DNA of 10,890 nucleotides from Synechococcaceae bacterium WB4_1_0192 (GTDB lineage: Bacteria; Cyanobacteriota; Cyanobacteriia; PCC-6307; Cyanobiaceae): NCBI GenBank assembly GCA_009926195.1, contig RFPK01000043.1:1-10890 (forward strand). The letters are read 5' to 3'. The notes beneath the pieces are model-generated. The model was given only the letters and a program-made list of their open reading frames with translations, did no database searches and was not told the origin of the DNA. The translations under genes and the position numbers were made by a program. This document shows, piece after piece, positions 1 through 7,209 of the stretch; positions within the stretch are counted from its first letter, which is position 1, and every line of letters begins with the position of its first letter.

Positions 1-105
1 GCGCTGGTGGCCCTGCGCGTGCAGCCACGGGCCAGTGCCGATGTGGTGATGGGGGAGCGGGAGGGGGTGATCGCCATCCGCCTCAAGGCGCCGCCGGTGG
101 ATGGC
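1..105 (+). pseudogene. Second, inverted copy of the DUF167 N-terminal region (partial)
   Basis: In frame from base 1 the plus strand reads ALVALRVQPRASADVV and continues through IAIRLKAPPVDG, ending at 105. It is identical to the minus-strand copy over 79 bp and carries it 9 residues further, to the APPVDG motif that in E. coli YggU is followed by QAN. After 105 the frame enters antisense sequence (DHPLPLPH). This piece lacks the start codon, which lies beyond the window edge if present, and lacks the C-terminal two thirds. It has no independent gene structure and is best read as the other limb of the fold-back. Confidence 0.65.
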
Positions 106-177
106 GATCACCCCCTCCCGCTCCCCCATCACCACATCGGCACTGGCCCGTGGCTGCACGCGCAGGGCCACCAGCGC
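1..177. repeat. Perfect inverted repeat (fold-back) at the window edge
   Basis: Bases 1-79 are the exact reverse complement of 99-177, with no mismatch, around a 19-base loop (80-98). The left arm reaches the window edge, so its true length may be greater. Both arms carry the same coding stretch, the N-terminal part of a DUF167 protein, in opposite orientations. The left copy continues in frame to 105 (through the conserved APPVDG motif), and the seven bases 99-105 (ggatggc) fit both the sense and the antisense reading. This is the signature of a template switch through microhomology. A real inverted duplication is the alternative. The repeat itself is seen directly; its origin is inferred. 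Confidence 0.97.
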
Positions 178-207
178 CTCGTTCGGATCCGGCGATGCTG
201 CGGCCAT
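100..207 (-). pseudogene. DUF167 (YggU-like) protein, N-terminal fragment interrupted by the fold-back
   Basis: From ATG at 207 the minus strand reads MAAASPDPNEALVALRVQ and on through a PRASADVVMGEREG stretch to residue 36 (ends VIAI). This fits the start of the DUF167/YggU family: a hydrophobic strand, a QPxAS turn, then a G-x-x-x-G-x-x-x-I/V strand. The family is small (about 90-100 aa), of unknown biochemical function and widespread in bacteria. The next codons (HRRRLEADGD) do not fit; the expected continuation RLKAPPVDG is found instead on the plus strand at 79-105. The gene is therefore cut at about a third of its length. It is divergent from the yqhA-like gene, and the 137-nt gap between them would hold both promoters. 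The rest of the gene is probably intact in the genome but missing here. Confidence 0.7.
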
Positions 208-344
208 GGTGGGATCGCGGCCATCGGCTCGCCGCTCAGGGATGGCAGCCAGTCCAACAGAACCGTCAGCCAGCGCCGGTCAGGCCGATGGGGCGGGGCG
301 GGACGAGGCGACGTAGGGTCTGAGCAGCGCTGGGAACCGGGCCG
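208..344. other. Intergenic region between DUF167 start and yqhA-like gene
   Basis: This 137-bp gap lies between two divergent starts and would have to hold both promoters. I could not identify a convincing -10/-35 pair, operator or RNA. There is no ORF with a recognisable product. Confidence 0.4.
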
Positions 345-938
<594 letters not shown>

Positions 939-988
939 CCGTCCGCCCGCCCACGCCTGCGGCGATCCCCCGCACGACTCGCCACGCC

Positions 989-2110
989 ATGACCGAGCGC
1001 CCCGGCCGAACCAGCCTCACCATCCGCAGACCGGATGACTGGCATGTGCATCTGCGCGACGGGGCGATGCTGCGGGCGGTGGTGGGCCACACCGCCCGCC
1101 AGTTCGGCCGGGCGATCGTGATGCCCAACCTGCGGCCACCGATCACCAGCGTGGTCGCCGCCGCCGCCTACCGCGACCGGATCCAGGCGGCCCTGCGGGC
1201 CAGCAGCGGCGAACCGGGCCACGGGAATCCGGCGGCAACCTTCACGCCGCTGATGACGGCCTATCTCACCGAAACCCTGCCCGCGGCCGAGCTGGAGCTC
1301 GGATTTCGCGAGGGGGTCTTCAACGCCGCCAAGCTCTATCCCGCCGGCGCCACCACCAATTCAGATGCCGGTGTGCGTGATCCGGCCCACATCGGCCCCG
1401 CCCTGGAGACGATGGAGCGGATCGGCATGCCGCTGCTGATCCACGGCGAGGTGACCGATCCGGAGGTGGACATCTTCGATCGCGAAGCGGTGTTCATCGA
1501 ACGGCATCTGCAACCACTGCTGCGGCGTCATCCCGGCCTGAAGGTGGTGCTGGAGCACATCACCACCGCCGATGCCGCCGCGTTCGTGGCGGAGGGTCCG
1601 GCCAACCTGGCGGCCACGATCACGCCCCACCACCTCCACATCAACCGCAACGCCCTGTTCCGCAGCGGCCTGCGGCCGGACTTCTACTGCCTGCCGGTGG
1701 CCAAGCGCGAACGGCATCGGCTGGCGCTGGTGGCGGCAGCCACCTCCGGCAACCCGCGCTTCTTCCTGGGCACCGACTCCGCCCCGCACGGACGCGAGGC
1801 CAAGGAATCGGCCTGCGGCTGCGCCGGCATCTACAACGCCCCGTTCGCCCTGGAGAGCTACGCGACGGTGTTTGAGCAGGAGAACGCCCTCGATCGTTTC
1901 GAAGCCTTCGCCAGCGAGAACGGGCCGCGCTTCTACGGCCTGCCGCTCAACGGCGGCACGGTCAGCCTGGAGCCGATCAGCGCCGACGACGACAACCCGG
2001 AGCTGGTGGTGCCAGCGATGCTGGAGCTGGACAACGGAACCGCCACGCCGAGCCGGCTGGTGCCGTTCCACGCCGGCGAGGTTCTGGGCTGGCGGCTGAA
2101 GACCACCTGA
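989..2110 (+). CDS. pyrC: Dihydroorotase (homodimeric, E. coli PyrC type)
   Basis: Catalyses reversible cyclisation of N-carbamoyl-L-aspartate to L-dihydroorotate, the third step of de novo pyrimidine synthesis, in the cytoplasm. The 373-aa protein shows every active-site element of the binuclear-zinc amidohydrolase in order: DDWHVHLRDG (His19, His21; Arg23 for substrate), MPNLRPP (45-51), KLYPAGATTNS with the lysine that is carbamylated (Lys115), HGE (His152), LEHITT (His190), TPHHL (213-216) and GTDSAPH with catalytic Asp263. E. coli PyrC is 348 aa; the extra length is mostly a short insert near residues 70-82 and the C-terminus. ATG 989 places the metal motif at residue 18, as usual. It converges with the cation transporter gene, 21 bp between stops, and I see no clear hairpin terminator there. 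Nothing suggests inactivation. Confidence 0.97.
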   Translation: MTERPGRTSLTIRRPDDWHVHLRDGAMLRAVVGHTARQFGRAIVMPNLRPPITSVVAAAAYRDRIQAALRASSGEPGHGNPAATFTPLMTAYLTETLPAAELELGFREGVFNAAKLYPAGATTNSDAGVRDPAHIGPALETMERIGMPLLIHGEVTDPEVDIFDREAVFIERHLQPLLRRHPGLKVVLEHITTADAAAFVAEGPANLAATITPHHLHINRNALFRSGLRPDFYCLPVAKRERHRLALVAAATSGNPRFFLGTDSAPHGREAKESACGCAGIYNAPFALESYATVFEQENALDRFEAFASENGPRFYGLPLNGGTVSLEPISADDDNPELVVPAMLELDNGTATPSRLVPFHAGEVLGWRLKTT

Positions 2111-2131
2111 GCCGAGCGGCGGAGCATGCCT

Positions 2132-3094
2132 TCAGGGGCCGGTGGGATCCTCATCCACCGGCTCCAGCTGAATCGTGGCGTGGACGATGCCGAGGCTCGC
2201 CAGGTCCCGCTTGGCCCGATGCAGCAGCTCCCGGTCATCGAGGATCGGCCGGCGCCGCAGATGCACCGTCAGGGCGGTCTGGGATGTGCTGATCGCCCAG
2301 ACATGCAGGTGATGGGCATCCACCACACCCGGCAGGCCCTCCAGCAGCGCGATCACGGCCTGGGGATCGATGTGGCGCGGCACGGCATCGAGGCTGAGGC
2401 GCAAGGCCTCGCGCAGCAGATCCCATCCCGTGGCCGCCACCGCCACCCCGACGCCGATGGCGGTGATGCTGTCCAGCCAGTCCCAGTGGGTGAACAGCAC
2501 CAGCAGGGCACTGATCAGCACCGCCGCCGACACCGCCGCATCCGTGAGCAGGTGCAGCGCCGCGGCGCGGCGGTTGAGATCGGCCTGGGCCGTGGAGCCG
2601 AAGGCCTGAGCGGACCCGAGGTTGACCAGCACACCGATCGCCGCCGCCCAGGCAACCGGCCCGGCCACCACCGGTTCGGGATGTTGCAGCCGCTGCAGCG
2701 CCTCCACGATCACGACGGCACCGGCGGCGAAGATCAGCAGCGCGTTGAACAGGGCGGCGAGCTCGGTGCCACGGCCATAGCCATAGGTGAAGGTGTCGGT
2801 GCTGGGGCGGGTGCTGAGCCGTTCGGCCACCCAGCCCAGGATCAGTCCCGCCACATCGCCGAGGTTGTGCAGAGCATCCCCCACCAGGGCGAGCGAACCG
2901 GAGGCCAGGCCGATCACCAGCTGCAGACCCGAAAGCAGGCTGTTGAGCAGCACGCTCCAGCGAAAGGCCGCCGCCGAGGAAGGGCGATGCTGATGCACCA
3001 GGTGATGGCGATGGGCAGGCCCGGGCCCATGGGAGTGATGCGAATCGCCTGGCTTGACCATCAGCGTGTCCGCCGCGACAGAAATCCTCCGCAT
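2132..3094 (-). CDS. Cation diffusion facilitator transporter (Zn2+/H+ antiporter, ZitB/CzcD-like)
   Basis: This 320-aa inner-membrane exporter of Zn2+ or a similar divalent metal uses the proton gradient. It has six predicted membrane helices (about 45-64, 67-90, 110-132, 144-165, 178-199, 205-225) and a cytoplasmic C-terminal domain (about 235-320) with the HHLHVW motif (260-265). The transport site is the zinc-type HxxxD pair: His76/Asp80 in helix 2 and His181/Asp185 in helix 5. A DTFTYGYGR loop (100-108) follows helix 2, as in ZitB/CzcD. The N-terminus (19-36) is histidine-rich (HHSHGPGPAHRHHLVHQH), a probable metal-sensing or buffering tail. ATG 3094 is the longest start; ATG 3061 (residue 12) is equally possible because neither has a Shine-Dalgarno site. 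Metal specificity is inferred from family motifs. It is divergent from the small gene at 3167, and I see no regulator gene nearby. Confidence 0.93.
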   Translation of the reverse strand: MRRISVAADTLMVKPGDSHHSHGPGPAHRHHLVHQHRPSSAAAFRWSVLLNSLLSGLQLVIGLASGSLALVGDALHNLGDVAGLILGWVAERLSTRPSTDTFTYGYGRGTELAALFNALLIFAAGAVVIVEALQRLQHPEPVVAGPVAWAAAIGVLVNLGSAQAFGSTAQADLNRRAAALHLLTDAAVSAAVLISALLVLFTHWDWLDSITAIGVGVAVAATGWDLLREALRLSLDAVPRHIDPQAVIALLEGLPGVVDAHHLHVWAISTSQTALTVHLRRRPILDDRELLHRAKRDLASLGIVHATIQLEPVDEDPTGP

Positions 3095-3166
3095 TGGTAG
3101 CAGCGGTTACCGGGGATGGCCCACGCCGATCCATACCCTCCAGCTACCGCTTGCCCCTCTCGCTCG

Positions 3167-3376
3167 ATGCAGACCAGACTGCAGGCCCAGCGTGCCGATG
3201 GTGCCTGGGATCATCTCAAGACCTACCCCAACCCACTGCTGGCCTACATCGCCGCCTGCAAGCTGAGCCGCAGCGAGCAACGCCGCTGCCGCACCGTCTG
3301 CGCCAGCGGCCAGGTCATCGAGGAGATCCGCCCTGCCGGCAGGCCTCAGCCTGGCGTGCTGACCGCGACACGGTGA
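3167..3376 (+). CDS. Small conserved-type hypothetical protein, 69 aa
   Basis: The protein starts MQTRLQAQRADGAWDHLKTY, followed by a helical segment PLLAYIAACKLSRSEQRRCR and ASGQVIEEIRP. This resembles short hypothetical proteins common in marine and freshwater Synechococcus: a beta strand, a helix, a strand, then a ragged tail. The frame is open from 3116, but those extra codons (MAHADPYPPAT) look like non-coding sequence, so ATG 3167 is preferred. Two cysteines (Cys38 and Cys46) lie in or next to the helix. It is divergent from the cation transporter (72-bp gap) and 116 bp ahead of the linker gene, so it may be monocistronic. I do not know its function. It is small and basic, with no membrane segment or signal peptide. 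Confidence 0.6.
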   Translation: MQTRLQAQRADGAWDHLKTYPNPLLAYIAACKLSRSEQRRCRTVCASGQVIEEIRPAGRPQPGVLTATR

Positions 3377-3492
3377 ACAGCTCGCCAAGGTAAAGAGCTC
3401 GCAATGGTCAGCAGACAGACACAAACAGGCTGCCTAAGTTCCGACGGGCGTGGTGCGAGCACGCCTTTCCCCCCTGTCTGCCAGCCCGACTC
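3377..3492 (+). promoter_or_regulatory. Leader of the linker-porin-MFS-ligase gene run
   Basis: This 116-bp gap precedes the phycobilisome linker and is the only sizeable non-coding stretch upstream of four close-packed plus-strand genes, so the main promoter probably lies here or further upstream. A 7-bp direct repeat agctcgc occurs at 3379-3385 and 3396-3402, 17 bp apart, which could be a regulator site. I could not identify a reliable -10 box. No Shine-Dalgarno sequence precedes ATG 3493. Confidence 0.35.
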
Positions 3493-4551
3493 ATGTCTCT
3501 CGTGCAAGCGCCCACCCTGGGCATCGAGCGGTTTGCCAACGGCCAAAACAAGGAGCACTGGCGCCACGCCTCCGCCACCGACAAACAAGCTCTGATCCGC
3601 GCCGTCTACCAGCAGGTACTGGGCGGCCAGTACCTGATGACCAGTGAGCGCCTGGAGGGTGCGGAATCACTGTTCAACAACGGCTACCTGAACGTACGCG
3701 AGTTCGTCCGCACCGTGGCCAAGAGCGCTCTGTATCGCAGCCGCTTCTTCGAGACCTGCAATCCCTACCGGTTCATCGAACTCAACTTCAAGCACCTGCT
3801 TGGCCGCGCACCGCACAACAAAGCGGAGATGCTGCACCACTTCACGATCCTGCAGGACCAGGGCTACGACGCCGAAATCGATTCCTACATCGACAGCGCC
3901 GAGTACAACGCCAACTTCGGTAACGATGTGGCGCCGCACATGCACGGCTGGAACTATTCGATCGGTCATCAAGGTCGGCAGTTCTCCTGGGTGCTGCAGC
4001 TGGCACGCGGCGCCGCAGCCTCCGTCAAGGGAGATGGCAGCGGCACCCAGTTCCAGCTGGGTGGTGCCTTGCACCAGAACCGGCCGATTCCTGTACGCGG
4101 CGCCGGTTCCGCAGCCCGGTACGCCCACATCAGCACCGACGGACCGTTCCGAGCCAGCGTGGCCTCCGGCAGCGAGCTTCCCAGTGGCGATCTGCCCAGC
4201 GACCGCCGCATTGATGGCGCCCCGGCCTACGGCTTCCGCAGCAGCGAACTGCTGGTGTCGAGCCCGAGCGCCGGAGCCGCCGGGGAGGGCAGCCGTGTCG
4301 TGACGATCACAGCCACCGGCATCGCCAACAACGCCTTTGTGCGCCATGGTGCCTACACCACGCGGGTGCCCTTCAGCCGCATGAATGAGGCCCTGCAGCG
4401 GCTGATCCGCCAGGGCGGCAAGGTGGTGAGCGTCGTGGTGAGCGGTGATGGTGCTGCGACTACGGCACCGACTGCCGCCGCCAGCGCCCAGGCGGCTGAG
4501 GCACCCCGTGCCGGCGGTGGCAAGACCAAGGGCGGTCGGAAGCAGGGTTGA
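3493..4551 (+). CDS. Phycobilisome rod linker polypeptide (PBS linker + CpcD-like domain)
   Basis: A structural, largely non-pigmented protein that joins phycobiliprotein hexamers into rods and tunes energy transfer. The 352-aa protein has an N-terminal PBS_linker domain (about 17-150) with the family blocks AVYQQVLGGQYLM (37-49), ERLEGAESLFNNG (52-64), VREFVRTVAKSALYRSRFF (68-86), RFIELNFKHLLGRAP (93-107) and GYDAEIDSYIDSAEYNANFG. A CpcD-like capping domain lies at about 267-317 (SRVVTITATG to GGKVVSVVV). The central region (about 150-266) is Gly/Ser-rich. The tail (318-352) is Ala/Pro-rich, then basic (GGGKTKGGRKQG). This order fits long rod linkers of phycoerythrin or phycocyanin (CpeC/CpeD/CpcC-like); I cannot say which, so no symbol. 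Cys89 is the only cysteine. It stands apart from any phycobiliprotein subunit gene here and overlaps the porin start by 4 nt. Confidence 0.92.
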   Translation: MSLVQAPTLGIERFANGQNKEHWRHASATDKQALIRAVYQQVLGGQYLMTSERLEGAESLFNNGYLNVREFVRTVAKSALYRSRFFETCNPYRFIELNFKHLLGRAPHNKAEMLHHFTILQDQGYDAEIDSYIDSAEYNANFGNDVAPHMHGWNYSIGHQGRQFSWVLQLARGAAASVKGDGSGTQFQLGGALHQNRPIPVRGAGSAARYAHISTDGPFRASVASGSELPSGDLPSDRRIDGAPAYGFRSSELLVSSPSAGAAGEGSRVVTITATGIANNAFVRHGAYTTRVPFSRMNEALQRLIRQGGKVVSVVVSGDGAATTAPTAAASAQAAEAPRAGGGKTKGGRKQG

Positions 4552-5852
4552 ACCAGGCCCTGCTGTGGGGGGTGCTGGGGAGTCTCTGGCTCCAGCTGGC
4601 CGCCCCCCCTGCACGCGCTGCAGAGCCCGCCGCCCCCGGCCTGGAGCGGCTGGACCTGAAGGAGGGCTGGCCCCGCGGCGGCCAGCCCTTGCCACTGCCG
4701 GCCTGGACGCAGCTGCACCTGAGTGCCATCGGCGAGCCGATGCTCAATCCCGTGGGCGGCAGCAGCAGCAGCGCCAGCTGGAGCGGGCAGACGACCCTGG
4801 CGCTGGAGCTGAACCCGGGCCTGAAGCGCAACCCGGCCCAATGGCGGGAGATCGACCACTGGAAGCTGAAACTGGCCGTCAACCAGTACAGCGGCGACAG
4901 CCTGTACAGCGAGCGGATCGGGGCCCTGTTCCCCCTGCAGCAGATCGCCTATCCCAGTGGCCTGCTGCCCAGCGAACTGAGCCTGAGCCGCAGCTCCCGC
5001 GACGACAACCTGCAGGTCAAGGCCGGCATCCTGAGCCTCAATCCGAGCTTCATCGCGGCGCCGGTGTTCAACGGCTACGTGCATTCGGCGTTCAACAACA
5101 CCTTGAACATCAGCGCCAGCGGCTTGCCGATCAGTCCTTACGCGTCACTCGGAGGTGTGGTGCAGCTGAAGCCCACCCGGGAGCTGAGCCTGCGCTACGG
5201 CTGGTTTGATCTGGGCAGCACCGCAACGATCGCCCGCTGGCTAGGGGGCTCGCCCCCCGCCGCAGGCAGCGGCTCAGCTCAGCTGCTGCAACTGAACTGG
5301 ATGCCGGCCAAGCTGGGAGCACCGCCGGAGGCGGCCCTGCCCGGCTGTCGCACGGGGGCAGGGGTGGTGCGCCGCCACGCCGCCTGCCGCCGGCCGGTGC
5401 TGGTGCAGAACCAACTGCCCGGCAGCCTGATCAGCATCGGTGGCTATGGCAGCTCCGCTGCCGGCAGCGGGCTCTATGGCTCCGCCACCGTCGCCGCGGG
5501 CCTGCCGATCGGGCTCGAACAGCGGCTCTGGCTCGGCGGCGCCTCCAGCACTGACGCCCCTGGGAACCTCAGTCCGACCTTCATGGCCGGAGGCCTGGTG
5601 GTGCAGGGGCTGCTGCCGACGCGGCCCCTGGATGTGCTGGTGCTGGCGGCGGGACGAGCGAGCCTGCGCCGCGGGGCGGTCACCGCCTGGCCCAGCGCCT
5701 ACGAGGCGATGATCGAACTGGGCTACCAGCTGAAACTCAGCCGGACGATGGCCCTGCAACCGACGCTGCAGTGGATCCTGAACCCCAGTGCCGGCGCAGG
5801 GCCACTGCCTGACATCCTCGCGGCGGGTGTGCAACTGAGCTTCAGCTTCTGA
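4548..5852 (+). CDS. OprB-like carbohydrate-selective porin
   Basis: An outer-membrane beta-barrel for diffusion of small solutes. The 434-aa protein has a signal peptide (about 1-25, MNQALLWGVLGSLWL then APPARAA), many alternating amphipathic strands (LSLRYGWFDLGST, YEAMIELGYQLKLS) and ends VQLSFSF with C-terminal phenylalanine, the barrel-assembly signature. The pattern matches the OprB family. Many cyanobacterial members carry an N-terminal SLH domain for wall anchoring; none is visible here. The start is TTG 4548, overlapping the linker stop as TTGA. It is the only usable start, because an in-frame stop lies at 4497 with no ATG or GTG between, and ggaagcaggg just upstream could serve as a weak ribosome site. 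Overlap suggests translational coupling to the linker. Cys267 and Cys280 bracket an Arg-rich segment, perhaps a disulfide-closed surface loop. Substrate unknown. Confidence 0.75.
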   Translation: MNQALLWGVLGSLWLQLAAPPARAAEPAAPGLERLDLKEGWPRGGQPLPLPAWTQLHLSAIGEPMLNPVGGSSSSASWSGQTTLALELNPGLKRNPAQWREIDHWKLKLAVNQYSGDSLYSERIGALFPLQQIAYPSGLLPSELSLSRSSRDDNLQVKAGILSLNPSFIAAPVFNGYVHSAFNNTLNISASGLPISPYASLGGVVQLKPTRELSLRYGWFDLGSTATIARWLGGSPPAAGSGSAQLLQLNWMPAKLGAPPEAALPGCRTGAGVVRRHAACRRPVLVQNQLPGSLISIGGYGSSAAGSGLYGSATVAAGLPIGLEQRLWLGGASSTDAPGNLSPTFMAGGLVVQGLLPTRPLDVLVLAAGRASLRRGAVTAWPSAYEAMIELGYQLKLSRTMALQPTLQWILNPSAGAGPLPDILAAGVQLSFSF

Positions 5853-5869
5853 ACAGAACCGGCCAGGGG

Positions 5870-5894
5870 CAGCAGAGTGATGCCAGCAGAGTGA
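5870..5894 (+). repeat. 11-bp direct repeat just before the MFS start
   Basis: The sequence cagcagagtga occurs at 5870-5880 and 5884-5894, a 14-bp period, in the 46-bp gap between the porin stop and the MFS start. An ATG at 5880 opens a four-codon frame (MPAE) that stops at the second repeat, 4 nt before ATG 5899. This may be a duplicated ribosome-loading segment or chance. Confidence 0.6.
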
Positions 5895-5898
5895 ACCG

Positions 5899-7176
5899 AT
5901 GGAGCTGAGCCGCCGCCAACGCCGCACCGCAGCCCTGGCGGCCCTGCTGGGCAACGCCCTGGAGTGGTACGACTTCGCGGTCTACGGCTACGTGGCCAGC
6001 GCCCTCGGCGAGGCCTTCTTCCCAGCCGAAGCGACGGCCCTGCGCACCCTGGCGGCCTTCGGCGTGTTCGCCGTGGGCTACCTGATGCGGCCGGTGGGCA
6101 GCCTGGTGCTCGGTCCCCTTGGGGATCTGCTCGGCAGGCGCCTGATGCTCAGCCTCAGCATCCTGATCATGGGCCTGTCGAGCCTGGCGATCGGACTGCT
6201 GCCCAGCCACGCCCAGATCGGGATCAGCGCCGGCATCCTGCTGATCCTGCTGCGGATGCTGCAGGGCTTTTCCGTGGGCGGCGAATTCACCGGCAGCATC
6301 ACCTACGCCACCGAGGCCGCAGGCCGCGGCCAGGCTGGCCTGCTCTCAAGCCTGGCGGTTGCCGGTGGGTTACTGGGCTTCAGCCTGGGCTCACTGACGG
6401 CCGCGCTGATCGGCTGGGGGATCGGCGAGCAGGCCATGGCGGACTGGGGCTGGCGGGTGCCGTTCCTGCTGGGGGCGGCGGTGGCGGTGCTTGGGCTGTG
6501 GATGCGCCGGGCAATGCCGGAAACCCTGCCGCCCGAGCTCCCGGACAGCGTGACGCGTGATGGCACCACCCTCGGCGGTGCGATCCTGCAACGCCTGCAG
6601 CAGGTGGCGCTGCAGTGGCGACTGGTGCTGCGCGTGATCGGCCTGGTCAGCTTCGCCAACGTGATCTTCTATCTGGCGTTTGTGTATCTGGTCGATGCCA
6701 CGGGCCAGCAGCTCGGCAGCAGCGCCGCGGCCAACACGGTGGCCACGGTGCTGCAGACCCTCGGCCTGCCGCTGGTGATCCTGGGGGGGCATCTTGCGGA
6801 TCGCCATGGTCTGGTGGTGGTGAACCGCTGGGGCAACCTCACATTGCTGCTGGTGATGCCGGCCGGGCTGCTGCTTGGCGGTCAGGGCAGCCTGGCGGGG
6901 CTGACGGCAGCCCTGGCCCTGCTGCTGGCACCACTGATGATCACCATGGGCGCCCAGGGGGTCCTGGGGGTGGTGCTGGTGCCACCGCACCAGCGTTGTG
7001 CGGTGTTCTCGATCGCCTACTCCCTGGCGATGGCCCTGTTCGCCGGCACCGCCCCGCTGGTGGCCACCTGGCTGCAGGAGCGTCAGCATTGGCCCTGGGG
7101 CATCCCGCTCTATGCCCTGATCTATGGCGTGCTCGCCCTCTGGGCGGTGCAGAGCAGCCGGCAGCAGCTGCGCTGA
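5899..7176 (+). CDS. MFS transporter, metabolite:H+ symporter type (ProP/KgtP-like)
   Basis: A 425-aa, 12-helix inner-membrane protein of the metabolite:H+ symporter branch, which imports small solutes such as proline/betaine, 2-oxoglutarate, citrate or shikimate with protons. The diagnostic blocks are GNALEWYDFAVYGY (18-31, helix 1), RPVGSLVLGPLGDLLGRR (64-81, the helix 2-3 loop signature), RMLQGFSVGGEFTGS (119-133, helix 4) and GGHLADRHG (296-304, the matching loop in the second half). Length is close to the family norm. ATG 5899 is used; there is no strong Shine-Dalgarno site. It lies 46 bp after the porin and 32 bp before the ATP-grasp gene, so it could move that enzyme's substrate or product. 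Substrate cannot be read from the sequence, and export is not excluded. Confidence 0.88.
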   Translation: MELSRRQRRTAALAALLGNALEWYDFAVYGYVASALGEAFFPAEATALRTLAAFGVFAVGYLMRPVGSLVLGPLGDLLGRRLMLSLSILIMGLSSLAIGLLPSHAQIGISAGILLILLRMLQGFSVGGEFTGSITYATEAAGRGQAGLLSSLAVAGGLLGFSLGSLTAALIGWGIGEQAMADWGWRVPFLLGAAVAVLGLWMRRAMPETLPPELPDSVTRDGTTLGGAILQRLQQVALQWRLVLRVIGLVSFANVIFYLAFVYLVDATGQQLGSSAAANTVATVLQTLGLPLVILGGHLADRHGLVVVNRWGNLTLLLVMPAGLLLGGQGSLAGLTAALALLLAPLMITMGAQGVLGVVLVPPHQRCAVFSIAYSLAMALFAGTAPLVATWLQERQHWPWGIPLYALIYGVLALWAVQSSRQQLR

Positions 7177-7190
7177 GTGCGTCCCTCCCC

Positions 7191-7209
7191 CCGAGCCGAG
7201 CCGAGCCGA
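7191..7209 (+). repeat. Short tandem repeat (ccgag) at the ATP-grasp gene start
   Basis: Three exact 5-bp units (7191-7205) are followed by a partial fourth that runs into ATG 7209. They occupy the place of the ribosome-binding site, which otherwise cannot be seen. Copy number could alter initiation, but this is speculative. Confidence 0.6.

Noticed and set aside
1..177. Fold-back as a transcription terminator or regulatory hairpin
   Set aside because: Arms of 79 bp made of protein-coding sequence, with no U-tract, do not fit a terminator or attenuator.
2126..3100. 324-aa plus-strand frame antisense to the cation transporter
   Set aside because: Its composition (Gln, His, Arg, Gly) is typical of antisense to a GC-rich membrane protein; the opposite strand holds all CDF metal ligands.
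3493..4551. Part of a complete phycobilisome rod operon
   Set aside because: No phycobiliprotein alpha/beta subunit, lyase or second linker gene is present in the window.
3667..4695. 342-aa minus-strand frame opposite the linker and porin start
   Set aside because: No domain, low-complexity ends, and it spans two genes supported on the other strand.
4445..5209. 254-aa plus-strand frame across the linker-porin junction
   Set aside because: Arg/Pro/Ala/Gln-rich translation without motifs; the porin frame has a signal peptide and barrel strands.
6615..7208. Long upstream extension of the ATP-grasp frame
   Set aside because: It is the MFS gene read out of frame (Gly/Ala/Pro-rich, no homology signal); the conserved protein begins at ATG 7209.
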